This document shows positions 1 to 9,389 of a stretch of 64,000 nt of DNA, in pieces. Both the position numbers and the translations under genes were made by a program. The first letter of the stretch is position 1, and each line of letters begins with the position of its first letter. This DNA comes from JBBQVS01 sp963792705 (lineage in GTDB: Bacteria; Chloroflexota; Ktedonobacteria; Ktedonobacterales; Ktedonobacteraceae). A model generated the notes under the pieces. It was given only the letters and a program-made list of their open reading frames with translations. It was not told the origin of the DNA and ran no database searches. The stretch covers positions 1 through 64,000 of the forward strand of contig CAWBXD010000005.1 of assembly GCA_963792705.1 (NCBI GenBank), written 5' to 3'.

Positions 1-1
1 T

Positions 2-1021
2 ATGAAAAACTTGATTGAGGCATACTCACTGCCCTTGCCTAATGGGAAGCCTCATCGCGCTGAACTTCTCAACATGGTACCACGTAAGATTACACATGAA
101 GGAATCGTGCTCGATCAACATATCCGCGAAGGCAGATTTCAACGTAGCCTTTCACTGATCGCCGCCGCCTCTAGCCTGCTTGCAGGACTAGAGGTCACAT
201 ATGAACATTATCGCGGCAGTTATGGGCAACAGGCGATGTATACACCTGTGCTTATTAGCCCCGTTCTCGCCATTGCTGGTGTATGGGGAGCATTCAGCCG
301 ACGAGCGGCCCGAACAGTCCTTCCAATTGTATCGCTTATTACAATGCTTGATGGAGTGGTCGGCTTCTACTTTCATGTGCGTGGGATCGCTCGCAAACCA
401 GGGGGATGGCGTATTCCCGTGTTTAATGTCATTATGGGACCACCCGTATTTGCGCCTCTCCTGTTCGCGATTAGTGGCTTTCTCGGCTTCATTGCGTCAC
501 TTTTGCGTCGCGAGGATGACCCCCGGCATACCACCTTGCCAGGAATACCACGTCCCCTCCCGGCATGGCTGAGTTGGCTCCCACGCCAAATTACAAAAGA
601 AGGAATCGTTATTGAGCAAGAGGTGCGTGAGGGACGTTTTCAACGCATTTTAGGCGTTGCTACCGCAGTCTCAGCATTCTTCAGTGGCATTGAAGCCCTC
701 TACTCACACTATAAAAACAACTTCAGCTATCGGGTGCAGTGGACACCTATTCTTCTAACTCCCGCGTTAATGATTGCTGGTATTGGGTCTGTGTGGAGTC
801 GCACCATCGCTCGTACCCTTTTGCCTGTTGTTTCAGTATTGGCTCTTTTAGATGGGGGCATCGGTTTCCTGTATCATGTGCGCGGTGTGGCACGCCGTCC
901 CGGAGGACTCAAGAAGCCATTCTATAATCTGGTTTATGGGCCTCCCATTTTCGCGCCCTTGCTCTTTGCGGCCTCTGGCTTCCTGGGTGTACTCGCGAGT
1001 TTGTTACGGAGGGCGAACTGA
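2..1021 (+). CDS. Membrane protein with two tandem copies of one module
   Basis: I do not recognise the family. The 339-residue protein is two copies of one module, residues about 28-171 and 195-338. Each starts with a (K/Q)IT(H/K)EGIV motif and EGRFQR, then has about four hydrophobic segments, a conserved (L/M)LDG..GF.(F/Y)HVRG motif, a GPP.FAPLLFA motif and an SLLRR end. Copies differ by many substitutions, so the duplication is old. Its TGA overlaps the next ATG (TGATG), implying translational coupling to the subunit 3-like gene, and it heads a redox operon. A membrane anchor or quinone-side partner for the GMC enzyme is an inference from position only. The ATG is at the window edge, so the true start may lie upstream. 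Confidence 0.75.
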   Translation: MKNLIEAYSLPLPNGKPHRAELLNMVPRKITHEGIVLDQHIREGRFQRSLSLIAAASSLLAGLEVTYEHYRGSYGQQAMYTPVLISPVLAIAGVWGAFSRRAARTVLPIVSLITMLDGVVGFYFHVRGIARKPGGWRIPVFNVIMGPPVFAPLLFAISGFLGFIASLLRREDDPRHTTLPGIPRPLPAWLSWLPRQITKEGIVIEQEVREGRFQRILGVATAVSAFFSGIEALYSHYKNNFSYRVQWTPILLTPALMIAGIGSVWSRTIARTLLPVVSVLALLDGGIGFLYHVRGVARRPGGLKKPFYNLVYGPPIFAPLLFAASGFLGVLASLLRRAN

Positions 1022-1842
1022 TGAACGTAAGAAGCAACAAAGCTACTGAAAGAAAGAGATATAATGGCACACGTATACAGGGAGAAACTAGCCATCTACC
1101 TGTAGATGCTACAACCAATCAACCACTTGCTCCGCGTACACAGCCGGGCTATTACCCAGGTTTCCAAACGCTGAGTCAACAGGCGTTCTGGGATGAGGCG
1201 ACGCGTAAGGTGGTAAAAGCCCGTGTTGAGCAGGTGCCACCAATCCGTTTCTTCTCGCCTGAAGAGGCACAATTGATGCAAGCCGTGTGTGATCGCTTGC
1301 TCCCGCAGGATGACCGTGACGAAGCACATAAAATTCCAGTGGTGAACTACATCGACGAGCGGCTCTTTAGTAGGCGCATTGATGGCTATCGTTTTGAGGA
1401 TATGCCGCCCGATCATGAGTCGCACCGTCTTGGTTTGCAAGCCATTGAAGCCATCGCCCAACACCTCTATCACAAACCCTTTATACAACTAGGGCAACGC
1501 GAACAAGACGCAGTACTGCAAACCATTCACGACACGAACCCTCCTGCTGCTCACGAGATCTGGCAGAAAATGTCAGTCCAGAGGTTCTGGTTGCTCCTGA
1601 TGCAGGATGCAGTTGATGCGTACTATGCTCACCCGTATGCGTGGGACGAAATTGGTTTTGGTGGTCCTGCGTATCCGCGTGGCTACATGCGCCTGGAAGG
1701 GGGCAAACCCGAACCGTGGGAGGTCGAAGAACAACACTATGAATGGAAGGCTCCTGCTGATGCGCTTTCGGATGTCTACAAGCCTGTAGGTGGTCCAGGT
1801 GGACATAAGCAACAGACTCCAGGGCAAGAGGGATCACATTAA
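1021..1842 (+). CDS. Gluconate 2-dehydrogenase subunit 3-like protein
   Basis: The 273-residue protein matches the gluconate 2-dehydrogenase subunit 3 family, the small partner of membrane-bound FAD sugar-acid dehydrogenases. The family pattern is visible from about residue 75: FFSPEEAQLMQAVCDRLLPQD, then helices leading to VQRFWLLLMQDAVDAYYAHP and a YPRGYMRL segment. Many relatives carry a twin-arginine signal; I do not see one here, and the first 60 residues are polar. It overlaps the upstream membrane-protein gene by one base and is followed after 74 bases by the GMC catalytic subunit, the usual order of such clusters. No cytochrome c subunit follows; a cytochrome b561/molybdopterin fusion is present instead. 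Function as a GMC maturation or docking partner is by family. Confidence 0.85.
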   Translation: MNVRSNKATERKRYNGTRIQGETSHLPVDATTNQPLAPRTQPGYYPGFQTLSQQAFWDEATRKVVKARVEQVPPIRFFSPEEAQLMQAVCDRLLPQDDRDEAHKIPVVNYIDERLFSRRIDGYRFEDMPPDHESHRLGLQAIEAIAQHLYHKPFIQLGQREQDAVLQTIHDTNPPAAHEIWQKMSVQRFWLLLMQDAVDAYYAHPYAWDEIGFGGPAYPRGYMRLEGGKPEPWEVEEQHYEWKAPADALSDVYKPVGGPGGHKQQTPGQEGSH

Positions 1843-1916
1843 TACAAATTATCGAAACCGTTGGTCTGCATAAATAAGAAGTACGAAAGAGACATGAGAG
1901 AGAATAGAGAGTTAGT

Positions 1917-3678
1917 ATGAAAAATCCAATTTTAGGGGCTTTTCAAGGCCCGAAACCTGATGAACATATGCTCGGCCCTGTGCAGAAAATAGATTTTCCG
2001 ATGCATCACTTTCCTCCGAACGAGGAGGTAGATTTCTGCATTGTGGGAGTTGGCTCTGCCGGTGGGGTGTTAGTGCAACGCCTTGCTCGTGCTGGATTTC
2101 GGGTTGTAGGGATGGAGGCAGGTCCTTTTTGGGAGACGGAACGCGACTGGGTAAGCGATGAGGCAGGGTCATCGAAGTTGTATTGGAACGATTTGCGTAT
2201 CACAGGTGGTGAAGACCCGATTACGCTTGGCGCGAACAATAGTGGACACGGCGTTGGTGGTGGTTCAGTCCACTGGGCAGGCTTTACACCTCGCTTTCAT
2301 CCGTCGGATTTTCACGTCCTGTCCTCCGATGGCATGGGTGCCGATTGGCCCATCGCTTATGAGGATATTAAGCCATATTATGAGCTGTTAGAGAAAGAGA
2401 TTCCCGTTTCTGGTCCTGCGTACTATCCCTGGGGTTATCCTCATGGCTACACCTATGGACCACATCCGCTTGGTGGAGTCGGTGATATCCTGGTGAAAGG
2501 GTGTACACAACTTGGTATCCCCGTCGTCGCAGGCGGTCCTGTCGCGATTCTCGCAGGCTCTCACGGAGATCGACAGCACTGCATCTATCGAGGATTCTGT
2601 ATTCAGGGCTGCAAGGTAGGGGCCAAACAAAGCACACTCATCAGTCATGTGCCCGATGCTATCCGTCATGGAGCGGAGATTCGTGCGAACTGCATGGTTT
2701 CGCGTATCAACATGAAAGATGGGAAGGCGACTGGTGTGAGTTACTTCGACCTTGATGGCAACGAACGAGAACTCAAGGCAAAGGTGGTCATCGTTTCTGG
2801 TTATGCCATTGAGACCCCACGCTTGCTGTTAAATTCTGCCTGTCCGGGGTTTGAGCATGGACTTGCAAATTCGAGTGGCACGGTGGGCAAGTACCTGATG
2901 GTGCAAATTGGCAACGTCGTTCTGGGACGCTTTGAGAATCCCATCCGCATGTATAAAGCACCACCAGCACATGCCCTGACCGAAGAGTTTTATGAAACCA
3001 ACCCCAAAAACGATTTTGTGCGTGGTTTTGCCATTCAGACTGTCGGCCCCCTGCCAATTGCTTTCGCCAAGCAAATGATGGTTGCGAAGGGTGCATGGGG
3101 TTGGGGTATGCGTCGCGCTATGATGGATTACAACCATTGGGCGGCGCTCGGTGTCCTTGGCGAGATTCTCCCCTGGGCAGACAACCGGGTAGAACTAGCG
3201 GATGATACCGATCAGTTTGGTCTTCGAGTGGCGAAGATTACGTTCAAACTCCATGACAATGATAAAAAGATTGCGAAGGCAGGCGTTGAGAAGACAACTG
3301 AGATCATGCATGCAGCAGGTGCGCAGGAAGTGGTACAAGAATCTCGTTACGCGCACCTCGTAGGAGGCGCACGCATGGGTGATGATCCAGGTTCATCTGT
3401 AACAGACAGCTTTGGGCGAACTCATGATATTCCTAATCTCTTTGTTTGTGATGGAAGCTTGCTCCCAACCCAAGGCTCCGCCAATCCGGGACTCACAATT
3501 CAGGCTCTTGCGGCACGTACCGCCGACTACATCATTTCTAATGGTGCTAGACCTATTATCCAGCCATCCCGGTACCGTTTCTGTTCCCAATCCACCTGTA
3601 CGCCATACTCTGTCTCCCGCAGGAACCGCAAACAAGGGAGTACCGCGCATCAACTATACAGCAGGAGGTACAAGATGA
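1917..3678 (+). CDS. GMC family oxidoreductase (gluconate dehydrogenase alpha-like), 3' end apparently frameshifted
   Basis: FAD-dependent GMC oxidoreductase. The N-terminal nucleotide motif GVGSAGG lies near residue 45, and the C-terminal part has HLVGGARMG and SANPGLTIQALAARTADYI, typical of gluconate/glucose dehydrogenase-like members. After TADYI (about 3530-3580) the open frame becomes arginine-rich and runs straight into the next gene, so 1917-4886 is one uninterrupted ORF. The alternative frame reads a more natural tail and stops at TGA 3676-3678, overlapping the ATG at 3675 (ATGA), the spacing expected in this operon. I therefore read this as a GMC gene with one extra base near its 3' end, either sequencing error, mutation or programmed shift. 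The end given is the stop in the shifted frame. Confidence 0.85.
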
Positions 3679-4886
3679 ATCCAGCACGTCTTGAACACAT
3701 TCAAGCACTCTTTGCGCGAGAAGGCTATCATGCCTTGCTCTGTCGCATTCCGCAGCATGTGCTTTTGTTCACAGGCTATCAGCCGATTTTAGGCAGTTCT
3801 TTTTGCCTTATCTCGCTCAATATAGCGAAAGAGATAGAAATTCGCCTCGCTGTCCCTGTCGATGAAAAAGACCGTGTTCCACCAGGAATAGCCATTGAAG
3901 TGAAAACCTTTGCCGAAGAGACGATGGACTACATCAGCAACACGCTTGATGCCGCACGGGAAGTGTTAGGCGAACTACTGCGTTCGGCGGGACTGGGGGC
4001 TGGTGCGATTGTTGGTATCGAAGGGGGACGAACGCTGATTGTACCCGCGTATACACAGGTAGGTGTACCAGGTCCAGAGACACACGAACTCCTTCACATG
4101 CTTTTACTTGGCGGAGAGTTTCGAGATGCAACATTACTGCTCGAAGAAATTTCAGCCATTAAAACCGAGGAAGAGCTTGCAGCAATTCGGCGTTGTGAAG
4201 CGGTGGCCTGTCAGGGTTTTGCAGGAGCGCGTGAAGCTATTCATGTAGGAGCTACCGAGGCCGATGTCGCAGCCGCAACCTATTCGGCCCTCTTGCGTGC
4301 AGGATATGCCGCTGTCGGTGCGCATCATGTACAACCACATGTGCATGTCATGGCAGGGCCACGAGCAGCATTGGCCTACCGTGCGTTCAACTTGACCTCG
4401 AATGCATCGATTCAGCAAGGCGATACGGTGACGGTCCAAATGGAGATTGGCATCAACGGCTACTGGGCAGAACTCACACGCACGTTTTTCGCTGGCACCA
4501 TGAGTGAGGAATGGCATAGAGCGTATCAAGCGTGTGTCGCGGCACAAGATGCGGCGTTGAAGCTCATTCGAGATGGAGCTAGTACACGCTCTATTGATGG
4601 GGCAGCACGTCAAGTGATGCAACAAGCTGGCTTCGGAGCAGCCTTCAAGCATGGTCTTGGACACGGCTTTGGCTTCCAAGCGATTAACCACGGTGCTGCT
4701 CCTGTGTTACATCCAGCCTCAAACGCTGTCTTGCAGAGTGGCATGGTTCACAATATGGAGCCTGCGGTGTACTTGGATGGAAAAGGTGGCTTCCGCCTTA
4801 ACGATAATGTCGCGGTGCGAAAAGATGGCAACGAAGTGCTTTCATCTGCGTTGCCACGCGATATAGAGTGGTTAGTTGTTAAGTAA
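3675..4886 (+). CDS. M24 (creatinase/prolidase fold) peptidase-like protein
   Basis: The 403-residue protein has the pita-bread M24 fold: a creatinase N-terminal domain followed by a catalytic-like domain with GLGHGFGFQAINHG and NMEPAVYL. The start is ATG 3675 because AGGAGG lies at 3663-3668 with normal spacing and creatinase-family homology begins here. Metal-site residues are not canonical. The usual Asp positions read as Glu (VQMEIG and AELTRTF), the His and one Glu are kept, and the last Glu appears as Asn (RLNDNV). Creatinase itself works without metal, so Xaa-Pro peptidase activity should not be assumed. In the sequence as given it is fused in frame to the upstream GMC ORF; see the finding on that junction. 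Confidence 0.85.
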   Translation: MNPARLEHIQALFAREGYHALLCRIPQHVLLFTGYQPILGSSFCLISLNIAKEIEIRLAVPVDEKDRVPPGIAIEVKTFAEETMDYISNTLDAAREVLGELLRSAGLGAGAIVGIEGGRTLIVPAYTQVGVPGPETHELLHMLLLGGEFRDATLLLEEISAIKTEEELAAIRRCEAVACQGFAGAREAIHVGATEADVAAATYSALLRAGYAAVGAHHVQPHVHVMAGPRAALAYRAFNLTSNASIQQGDTVTVQMEIGINGYWAELTRTFFAGTMSEEWHRAYQACVAAQDAALKLIRDGASTRSIDGAARQVMQQAGFGAAFKHGLGHGFGFQAINHGAAPVLHPASNAVLQSGMVHNMEPAVYLDGKGGFRLNDNVAVRKDGNEVLSSALPRDIEWLVVK

Positions 4887-4912
4887 TAAGAGATATAAAA
4901 GGATGAAATACT

Positions 4913-6426
4913 ATGATGCCCCATTTGGTAATTGCATCGTTTGGTTTTCCTATCTGGTTACGCGTGAGCCATTATATCAACATACTCTTCATAGGACTAC
5001 TCATTCGCAGTGGTATCCAAATTCTCGCTGCTCACCCCCGATTATACTGGAACGACAATAGCACACCAGGGAAAGAATGGATCAAGTTCACAACAAAGAA
5101 AGTGCCTGTGGGGAAAGATGTTGTCTATACCTCGCTTGATGATGAGGTGCCAGCATCGCCGTGGTTGGCCCTCCCTGGAGGGAAAAACCTCGGCATCGGT
5201 CGCCATTGGCATTTCTTTTCCGTCATTTTCTGGGTGCTTAACGGCGTGATTTATATTGTACTGCTCTTCACAACAGGTGAATGGGCACGCCTGATTCCCA
5301 CATCCTGGTCTATTATCCCTGATGCGTTCCATACCTTTCTTATCTACATTACCTTTCACATCCCACCTGCCAGCGATTTTCGCCCATACGACCCACTACA
5401 GCAGCTCACCTATGCGGCGGTCGTCTTTCTCCTTGGGCCATTTATGTTGTTGACTGGGGCAACGATGTCACCAGCTGTTGCTGCACGCTTTCCCTGGTAC
5501 ATCAAACTTTTTGGAGGGCGCCAGGTGGGACGAAGCCTACATTTTTTGAGCCTATTGGCTTTTATTGGCTTTATTATTATACATACAGCCCTTGTGCTTA
5601 TTGTCCACTTTCAAAACAATATTCGAGATATTGTGCTTGGTAGTGAACAGGCAAGTTTCGGACTCGCCATTGGCGTTGCCATTGCTGCACTCGTGCTTGT
5701 CGCCATTATCTATGTGTGGTCAACGCTCTACTCAGCACGCCATCGGCGACAGGTTCAACATGCGTTGGGTGCGGTGGTTGACCCCACACGCAAATTTCTC
5801 TTACATGGCGAGAGGTCAGTGCAGCATTATAAAGAGTCTGATATCTCACCGTACTTCTGGGTCAACGGTGCGCCTCCGACCAGTGAAGAATACCGCGCGT
5901 TGGCACAGAACAACTTCCGTGATTGGAGATTGGAAGTGGGCGGTTTGGTCAAAGAGCCACTATCCCTATCCCTTGATGACCTACGTGCCATATCTGTCAC
6001 CTCCCAAATCACGAAGCATAACTGTATTCAGGGCTGGTCAGGGGTGGGGAAATGGACAGGTGTATGTGTTACCGAAATTTTGAACCGATGTCAGCCGCTT
6101 CCAGAGGCACACTACCTCGTCTTTACCTCATACGGTCTCGATGAACATTGTCTCGATGGGAAACACTACTATCCGTTCTATGAGGTCGTTGACTTTCGAG
6201 CTAGCGAATGCATCCTCAAACAATCCTGGCGTATGAACTCAATGACGAGCCAGTTCCTATTCCTCATGGAGCACCACTCAGGTTACGTATCGAGACGGTC
6301 CTGGGCTACAAAATGGTGAAATACCTGCGCTCAATCGAGTTGGTGGAGCAGTATGATACTGTAGGGGCAGGTCAAGGTGGTTCGCGCGAAGATACTATGT
6401 ACTATGGCAAGGGTGCCGAGGTGTAA
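4913..6426 (+). CDS. Cytochrome b561 / sulfite-oxidase-type molybdopterin oxidoreductase fusion, frameshifted near 3' end
   Basis: The N-terminal ~285 residues form a di-haem cytochrome b561-like membrane domain with several hydrophobic helices and histidines in HYINILF, GRHWHFF, HTFLIYITFHIPP, GRSLHF and IIIHTAL. From about residue 300 it continues as a sulfite-oxidase-type Mo-cofactor domain, with KHNCIQGWSGVGKWTGV carrying the likely Mo-ligand cysteine. The open frame ends at 6319 with an unnatural tail, while the shifted frame from about 6205 to TAG-free end 6426 encodes the expected family C-terminus (HPQTILAYELN, HGAPLRLR, LGYKMVK). One missing base near 6204-6208 explains this. If intact, it would be a membrane Mo oxidoreductase passing electrons to its own haem domain; substrate unknown. 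Confidence 0.85.
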
Positions 6427-6463
6427 GGCATAGTTCGTGACAAAGAGAAACAGGAGCAGGCAG

Positions 6464-7498
6464 ATGAGTTCAAAATATAGAGGAACTATTTCGACGGTAG
6501 TAAGTACCGCAAAAACCTTGTTCACCAGCTGGAGGTTTGCACGGCGAAAAGCGGCTGATATGCATGGACAGGTTGTACTTATTACTGGCAGCTCTCGTGG
6601 GCTAGGATTAGCACTCGCTGAGGAATTTGCGCTTCAAGGGGCACGGCTCGTTCTATCCGCGCGCGATGAGCAGGAATTAGAACGGGCACGACAGCAACTT
6701 GCCGATCAAGGGGCGGAGGTGCTTGCAATTCCATGCGACATGACGCAGAGAGAGCAGGTCCAACACCTCATGGAGCAGGCGACGACGCATTATGAACGGG
6801 TGGATATTCTGGTCAATAACGCAGGTATCATTACCGTAGGTCCATTTTTAGCACAGACGCTCAACGACTTTGAAGACAGCATGAATGTCCTCTTTTGGGG
6901 AGCTGTCTATGCAACATTGGCAGTGCTTCCTCAGATGCTTGAGCGAAAGAGTGGTTGCATTGTGAATATCTCTTCAATTGGTGGCAAAGTTAGCGTCCCT
7001 CATCTTTTACCCTATTCTAGTGCCAAGTTCGCGCTGACAGGCTTCTCAGAAGGTCTTCATGCTGAACTTGCCAAAGAGGGTATTAGCGTCGTAACAGTAG
7101 CTCCTGGACTAATGAGAACCGGCTCTCCTGTGAATGCACTTTTCAAAGGCAAGCATCATGCTGAGTATACGTGGTTTAGCATCGCCGATAGCCTTCCCTT
7201 GCTCTCAATGAGCGCGAAGAAGGCAGCTCAACATATTGTACAAACAACGCAACGACGCAAGGTAGAAGTTACACTTGGCTTGCCCACGAAAATGCTAGCT
7301 CTCGTACACGGTACCTCTCCTCAACTAACTATCAATTTGCTCAGTATTGTCAACCGTTTCTTACCAAAAGCGGGGCAAGCTGAGGGTTTTGATAGAAGTA
7401 CAGGCAAGGAAAGTGAGACACGTCTTTCGCAGTCATTCCTGACGACACTAGGACAAAAAGCTGCTCAAACCTATAACGAAGATACCAGCGAGTCCTAA
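6464..7498 (+). CDS. SDR family NAD(P)-dependent oxidoreductase
   Basis: Classical short-chain dehydrogenase/reductase of 344 residues. It shows the dinucleotide motif TGSSRGLG near residue 41, NNAG, the catalytic Ser in VNISSIGG and the YSSAK Tyr-x-x-x-Lys pair. The C-terminal ~100 residues extend beyond the usual 250-residue core, as in long SDR7-like enzymes. ATG 6464 is chosen over the upstream GTG 6437 because AGGAG lies 7 bases before it. It is the last gene of the plus-strand redox cluster and is followed by a long hairpin. The substrate cannot be deduced. Confidence 0.9.
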   Translation: MSSKYRGTISTVVSTAKTLFTSWRFARRKAADMHGQVVLITGSSRGLGLALAEEFALQGARLVLSARDEQELERARQQLADQGAEVLAIPCDMTQREQVQHLMEQATTHYERVDILVNNAGIITVGPFLAQTLNDFEDSMNVLFWGAVYATLAVLPQMLERKSGCIVNISSIGGKVSVPHLLPYSSAKFALTGFSEGLHAELAKEGISVVTVAPGLMRTGSPVNALFKGKHHAEYTWFSIADSLPLLSMSAKKAAQHIVQTTQRRKVEVTLGLPTKMLALVHGTSPQLTINLLSIVNRFLPKAGQAEGFDRSTGKESETRLSQSFLTTLGQKAAQTYNEDTSES

Positions 7499-7500
7499 TG

Positions 7501-7560
7501 TATTCATAGGCAAGTAGCGACTTTCCCAGAGATGAGAAAGTCGCTACTTGCCTATGAATA
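7501..7560. terminator. 25-bp perfect hairpin between convergent genes
   Basis: Arms 7501-7525 and 7536-7560 are perfectly complementary, with a 10-base loop. It sits between the stop of the SDR gene and the stop of the convergent ferritin-like gene. No U-tract follows on either strand, so factor-independent termination in both directions is inferred from location and stem length, not from a classical motif. Confidence 0.7.
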
Positions 7561-7564
7561 CTAC

Positions 7565-7879
7565 TTATCCTTCTGCTTTCTCCGCTGCTTCCCCATGTTG
7601 AACAATATCTCCATCCTTAAACAAAATATTCTGCAACGCTATTTTCCATTCAGACTTTTGACGCAACAGAAATTCGAGGTCCCTGCCGAAGTGTTTGAAC
7701 TCTTCTTTTTGAGCGTTCTCCATGATTGCTCGTGCCTGAGCGTTTCGCTCAACAGATATACGCTGCTCATACCAGTTGATTGCATCAGCTTCCTCCGCCA
7801 GTGAAGCAATCATACGTGCAAATGTACGTGTCTCTTGCGAAAGTTCGTTAGCAGGCTCATGATATTGTTCAAATCCCAT
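7565..7879 (-). CDS. Encapsulated-ferritin-like (EncFtn) protein
   Basis: A 104-residue two-helix protein matching the EncFtn family, half-ferritins that dimerise to build a ferroxidase site and normally act inside encapsulin shells. Visible are HEP..LS.ET at the start, E29/E30 with the W36-Y37 pair (EEADAINWYEQR), and E59/E60 with H63 (KEEFKH), matching the iron-ligand positions of the family. The start is set by an AGGAG site just upstream of ATG 7879; an upstream in-frame extension is not protein-like. No encapsulin gene lies in the window and the C-terminus has no obvious cargo-loading peptide, so a shell partner would have to be elsewhere. Iron oxidation/storage is inferred by family. 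Confidence 0.8.
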   Translation of the reverse strand: MGFEQYHEPANELSQETRTFARMIASLAEEADAINWYEQRISVERNAQARAIMENAQKEEFKHFGRDLEFLLRQKSEWKIALQNILFKDGDIVQHGEAAEKAEG

Positions 7880-7920
7880 CGTGGAATCTCCTTTTTTTAT
7901 ATATCTCATCACAGAACTCT

Positions 7921-8753
7921 TTATTTGATAGCAGTTACGACTTGATAGACCCAAGGAAATGCTACGAGTAGCTTGCGCTCTACCTGTTGAAAGCCTGCAT
8001 TTCGGCACACACCCCAAAGAGGTTGCTGCATATATTCCATCCAATACACTTCGTGAATGAAGTGAGCAAGTAGGATATTGATGCCGCGATCTAGCCATTG
8101 CCAGGGAACGACACATTGAATAGGATCAAAGATAATCAAACGACCGTCATGACGTAACAGACGCCACGCCTCCTTCACAACGCTTTGTGCAACAGGCCGA
8201 GGAAGTTCATGAAAGAGAAGCGATGCTAAAACGACATCCGTTGTTCCCCCCTCTAAGCCTGTTGCCTCTGCCGGAGCATGAAGATAGCGCGTGCGTTGAG
8301 CAAGACCAGCATGTTCTATCTGGCAACGCGCTGCGACGAGTTCATATGGCGAAAGATCGACAAGGGTTAGGGTACTGTCAGGAAGCATCTGAGCGAGTTG
8401 TACGCTTGTTGTGGCTGTACCACATCCTAAATCGACGACAGCATGCGGTGTAGGACATGCCCAATCTGCAGGAGTGTGGGACGAACACGATGCATACGGG
8501 AGAGATACTCGACAAATTCCCAGGCTGACGCTTGACTACGAGAGAGATAGCCCTCGACCATTCCATGATGTGGGACGATATAATAGTCAGGGTAGTTCAG
8601 TGTTGGATTTTGTATCTCCCTTGCTGCACGTTCCCAATCAAGGTTAGCATATAATTCGTATGTTGAAGGGATGAGATGTTTTGCTACTTGATCCATAAGA
8701 TGAAGATGTTCAAACCACAGAGTGTGTTGTGCTTTGTGAAAAATGTTCGCCAC
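7921..8753 (-). CDS. Class I SAM-dependent methyltransferase, split by a frameshift
   Basis: Two adjacent frames encode one protein. The N-terminal ~100 residues (8753 down to about 8450) form a helical lead region. The rest, from about 8460 to 7921 in another frame, holds the SAM-binding motif VVDLGCGTATTSVQLA, then LVDLSP, the LASLLFHELP segment and a DGRLIIFDP strand typical of UbiE/Methyltransf_25-like enzymes. The break lies around 8440-8460 and is equivalent to one missing base. As sequenced the gene would give two fragments. Substrate unknown. It is followed downstream on the same strand by the ferritin-like gene. Confidence 0.75.
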
Positions 8754-8809
8754 TATATTTCTCTTATACTTCTCTTCTCTACACTAAAAATTTTCAGCAA
8801 CATGTCGTA

Positions 8810-9283
8810 TTATTGTGTCACTTGAATGGGAAGAAGTGGTCCTGCGGCTGTATCCTTTCCCGCAAGATGCTCTTCAAATTGCATAGTGCTTTTTATTGAT
8901 GCTTGTGGAAAGCCATAGGTAAAGTGGACTGTTGCGCCAGAGGGCAATTGAGTTGACGGTACGATATACAGAATGCCTTCGTTTGTTTGTGCTTGAGTCT
9001 GGGGACCTTCGACACGCCTTCTTATAATAAAATCATGAGCGGAATAACCTTTGTTCGCAACTGTGAAGTCATAGGGACGATTTGCCGAGAACGTCACACG
9101 CGAAGCTTCTATCTTTGTATCAGTGACAGTGACACTCACAGATTGAGCATTCGTTGTTGAGCCTGAAGATGCAGAAGGATTTGCACTATTATTGTTCGTC
9201 GTGGTATTTCCACTTCCACCACAAGCGACAATCAGTATGATACTTGCAAGAAAGAATAAACTGAGAAAAAATCGCTGTTTCAT
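8810..9283 (-). CDS. Cupredoxin-like lipoprotein
   Basis: A 157-residue exported protein. It has a basic-hydrophobic signal ending in the lipobox IVACGG, a low-complexity Asn/Ser/Thr linker of about 30 residues, and a beta-rich cupredoxin-like domain. A histidine lies in SAHDF, but there is no later Cys-x-His-x-Met loop, so a type 1 copper site is unlikely. ATG 9283 is preferred over the track-long start because the signal peptide begins there. It lies 106 bases downstream of the rhodopsin gene on the same strand and could be co-transcribed. Its role is unknown; surface anchoring follows from the lipobox. Confidence 0.8.
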   Translation of the reverse strand: MKQRFFLSLFFLASIILIVACGGSGNTTTNNNSANPSASSGSTTNAQSVSVTVTDTKIEASRVTFSANRPYDFTVANKGYSAHDFIIRRRVEGPQTQAQTNEGILYIVPSTQLPSGATVHFTYGFPQASIKSTMQFEEHLAGKDTAAGPLLPIQVTQ

Positions 9284-9389
9284 ATGTTTGTACTCTTTTT
9301 CTGTTTTCCCCATCCATCAATGACAGATAGGCGGCTCTGCATCCTTGCATAGCCTTCAATCCAATCGCACCTATTGCATGAATGTTCGT

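Noticed and set aside
1917..4886. Genuine GMC-M24 fusion enzyme
   Set aside because: A strong internal ribosome site and ATG, an ATGA overlap in the other frame and an unnatural linker argue for two genes; kept only as an alternative.
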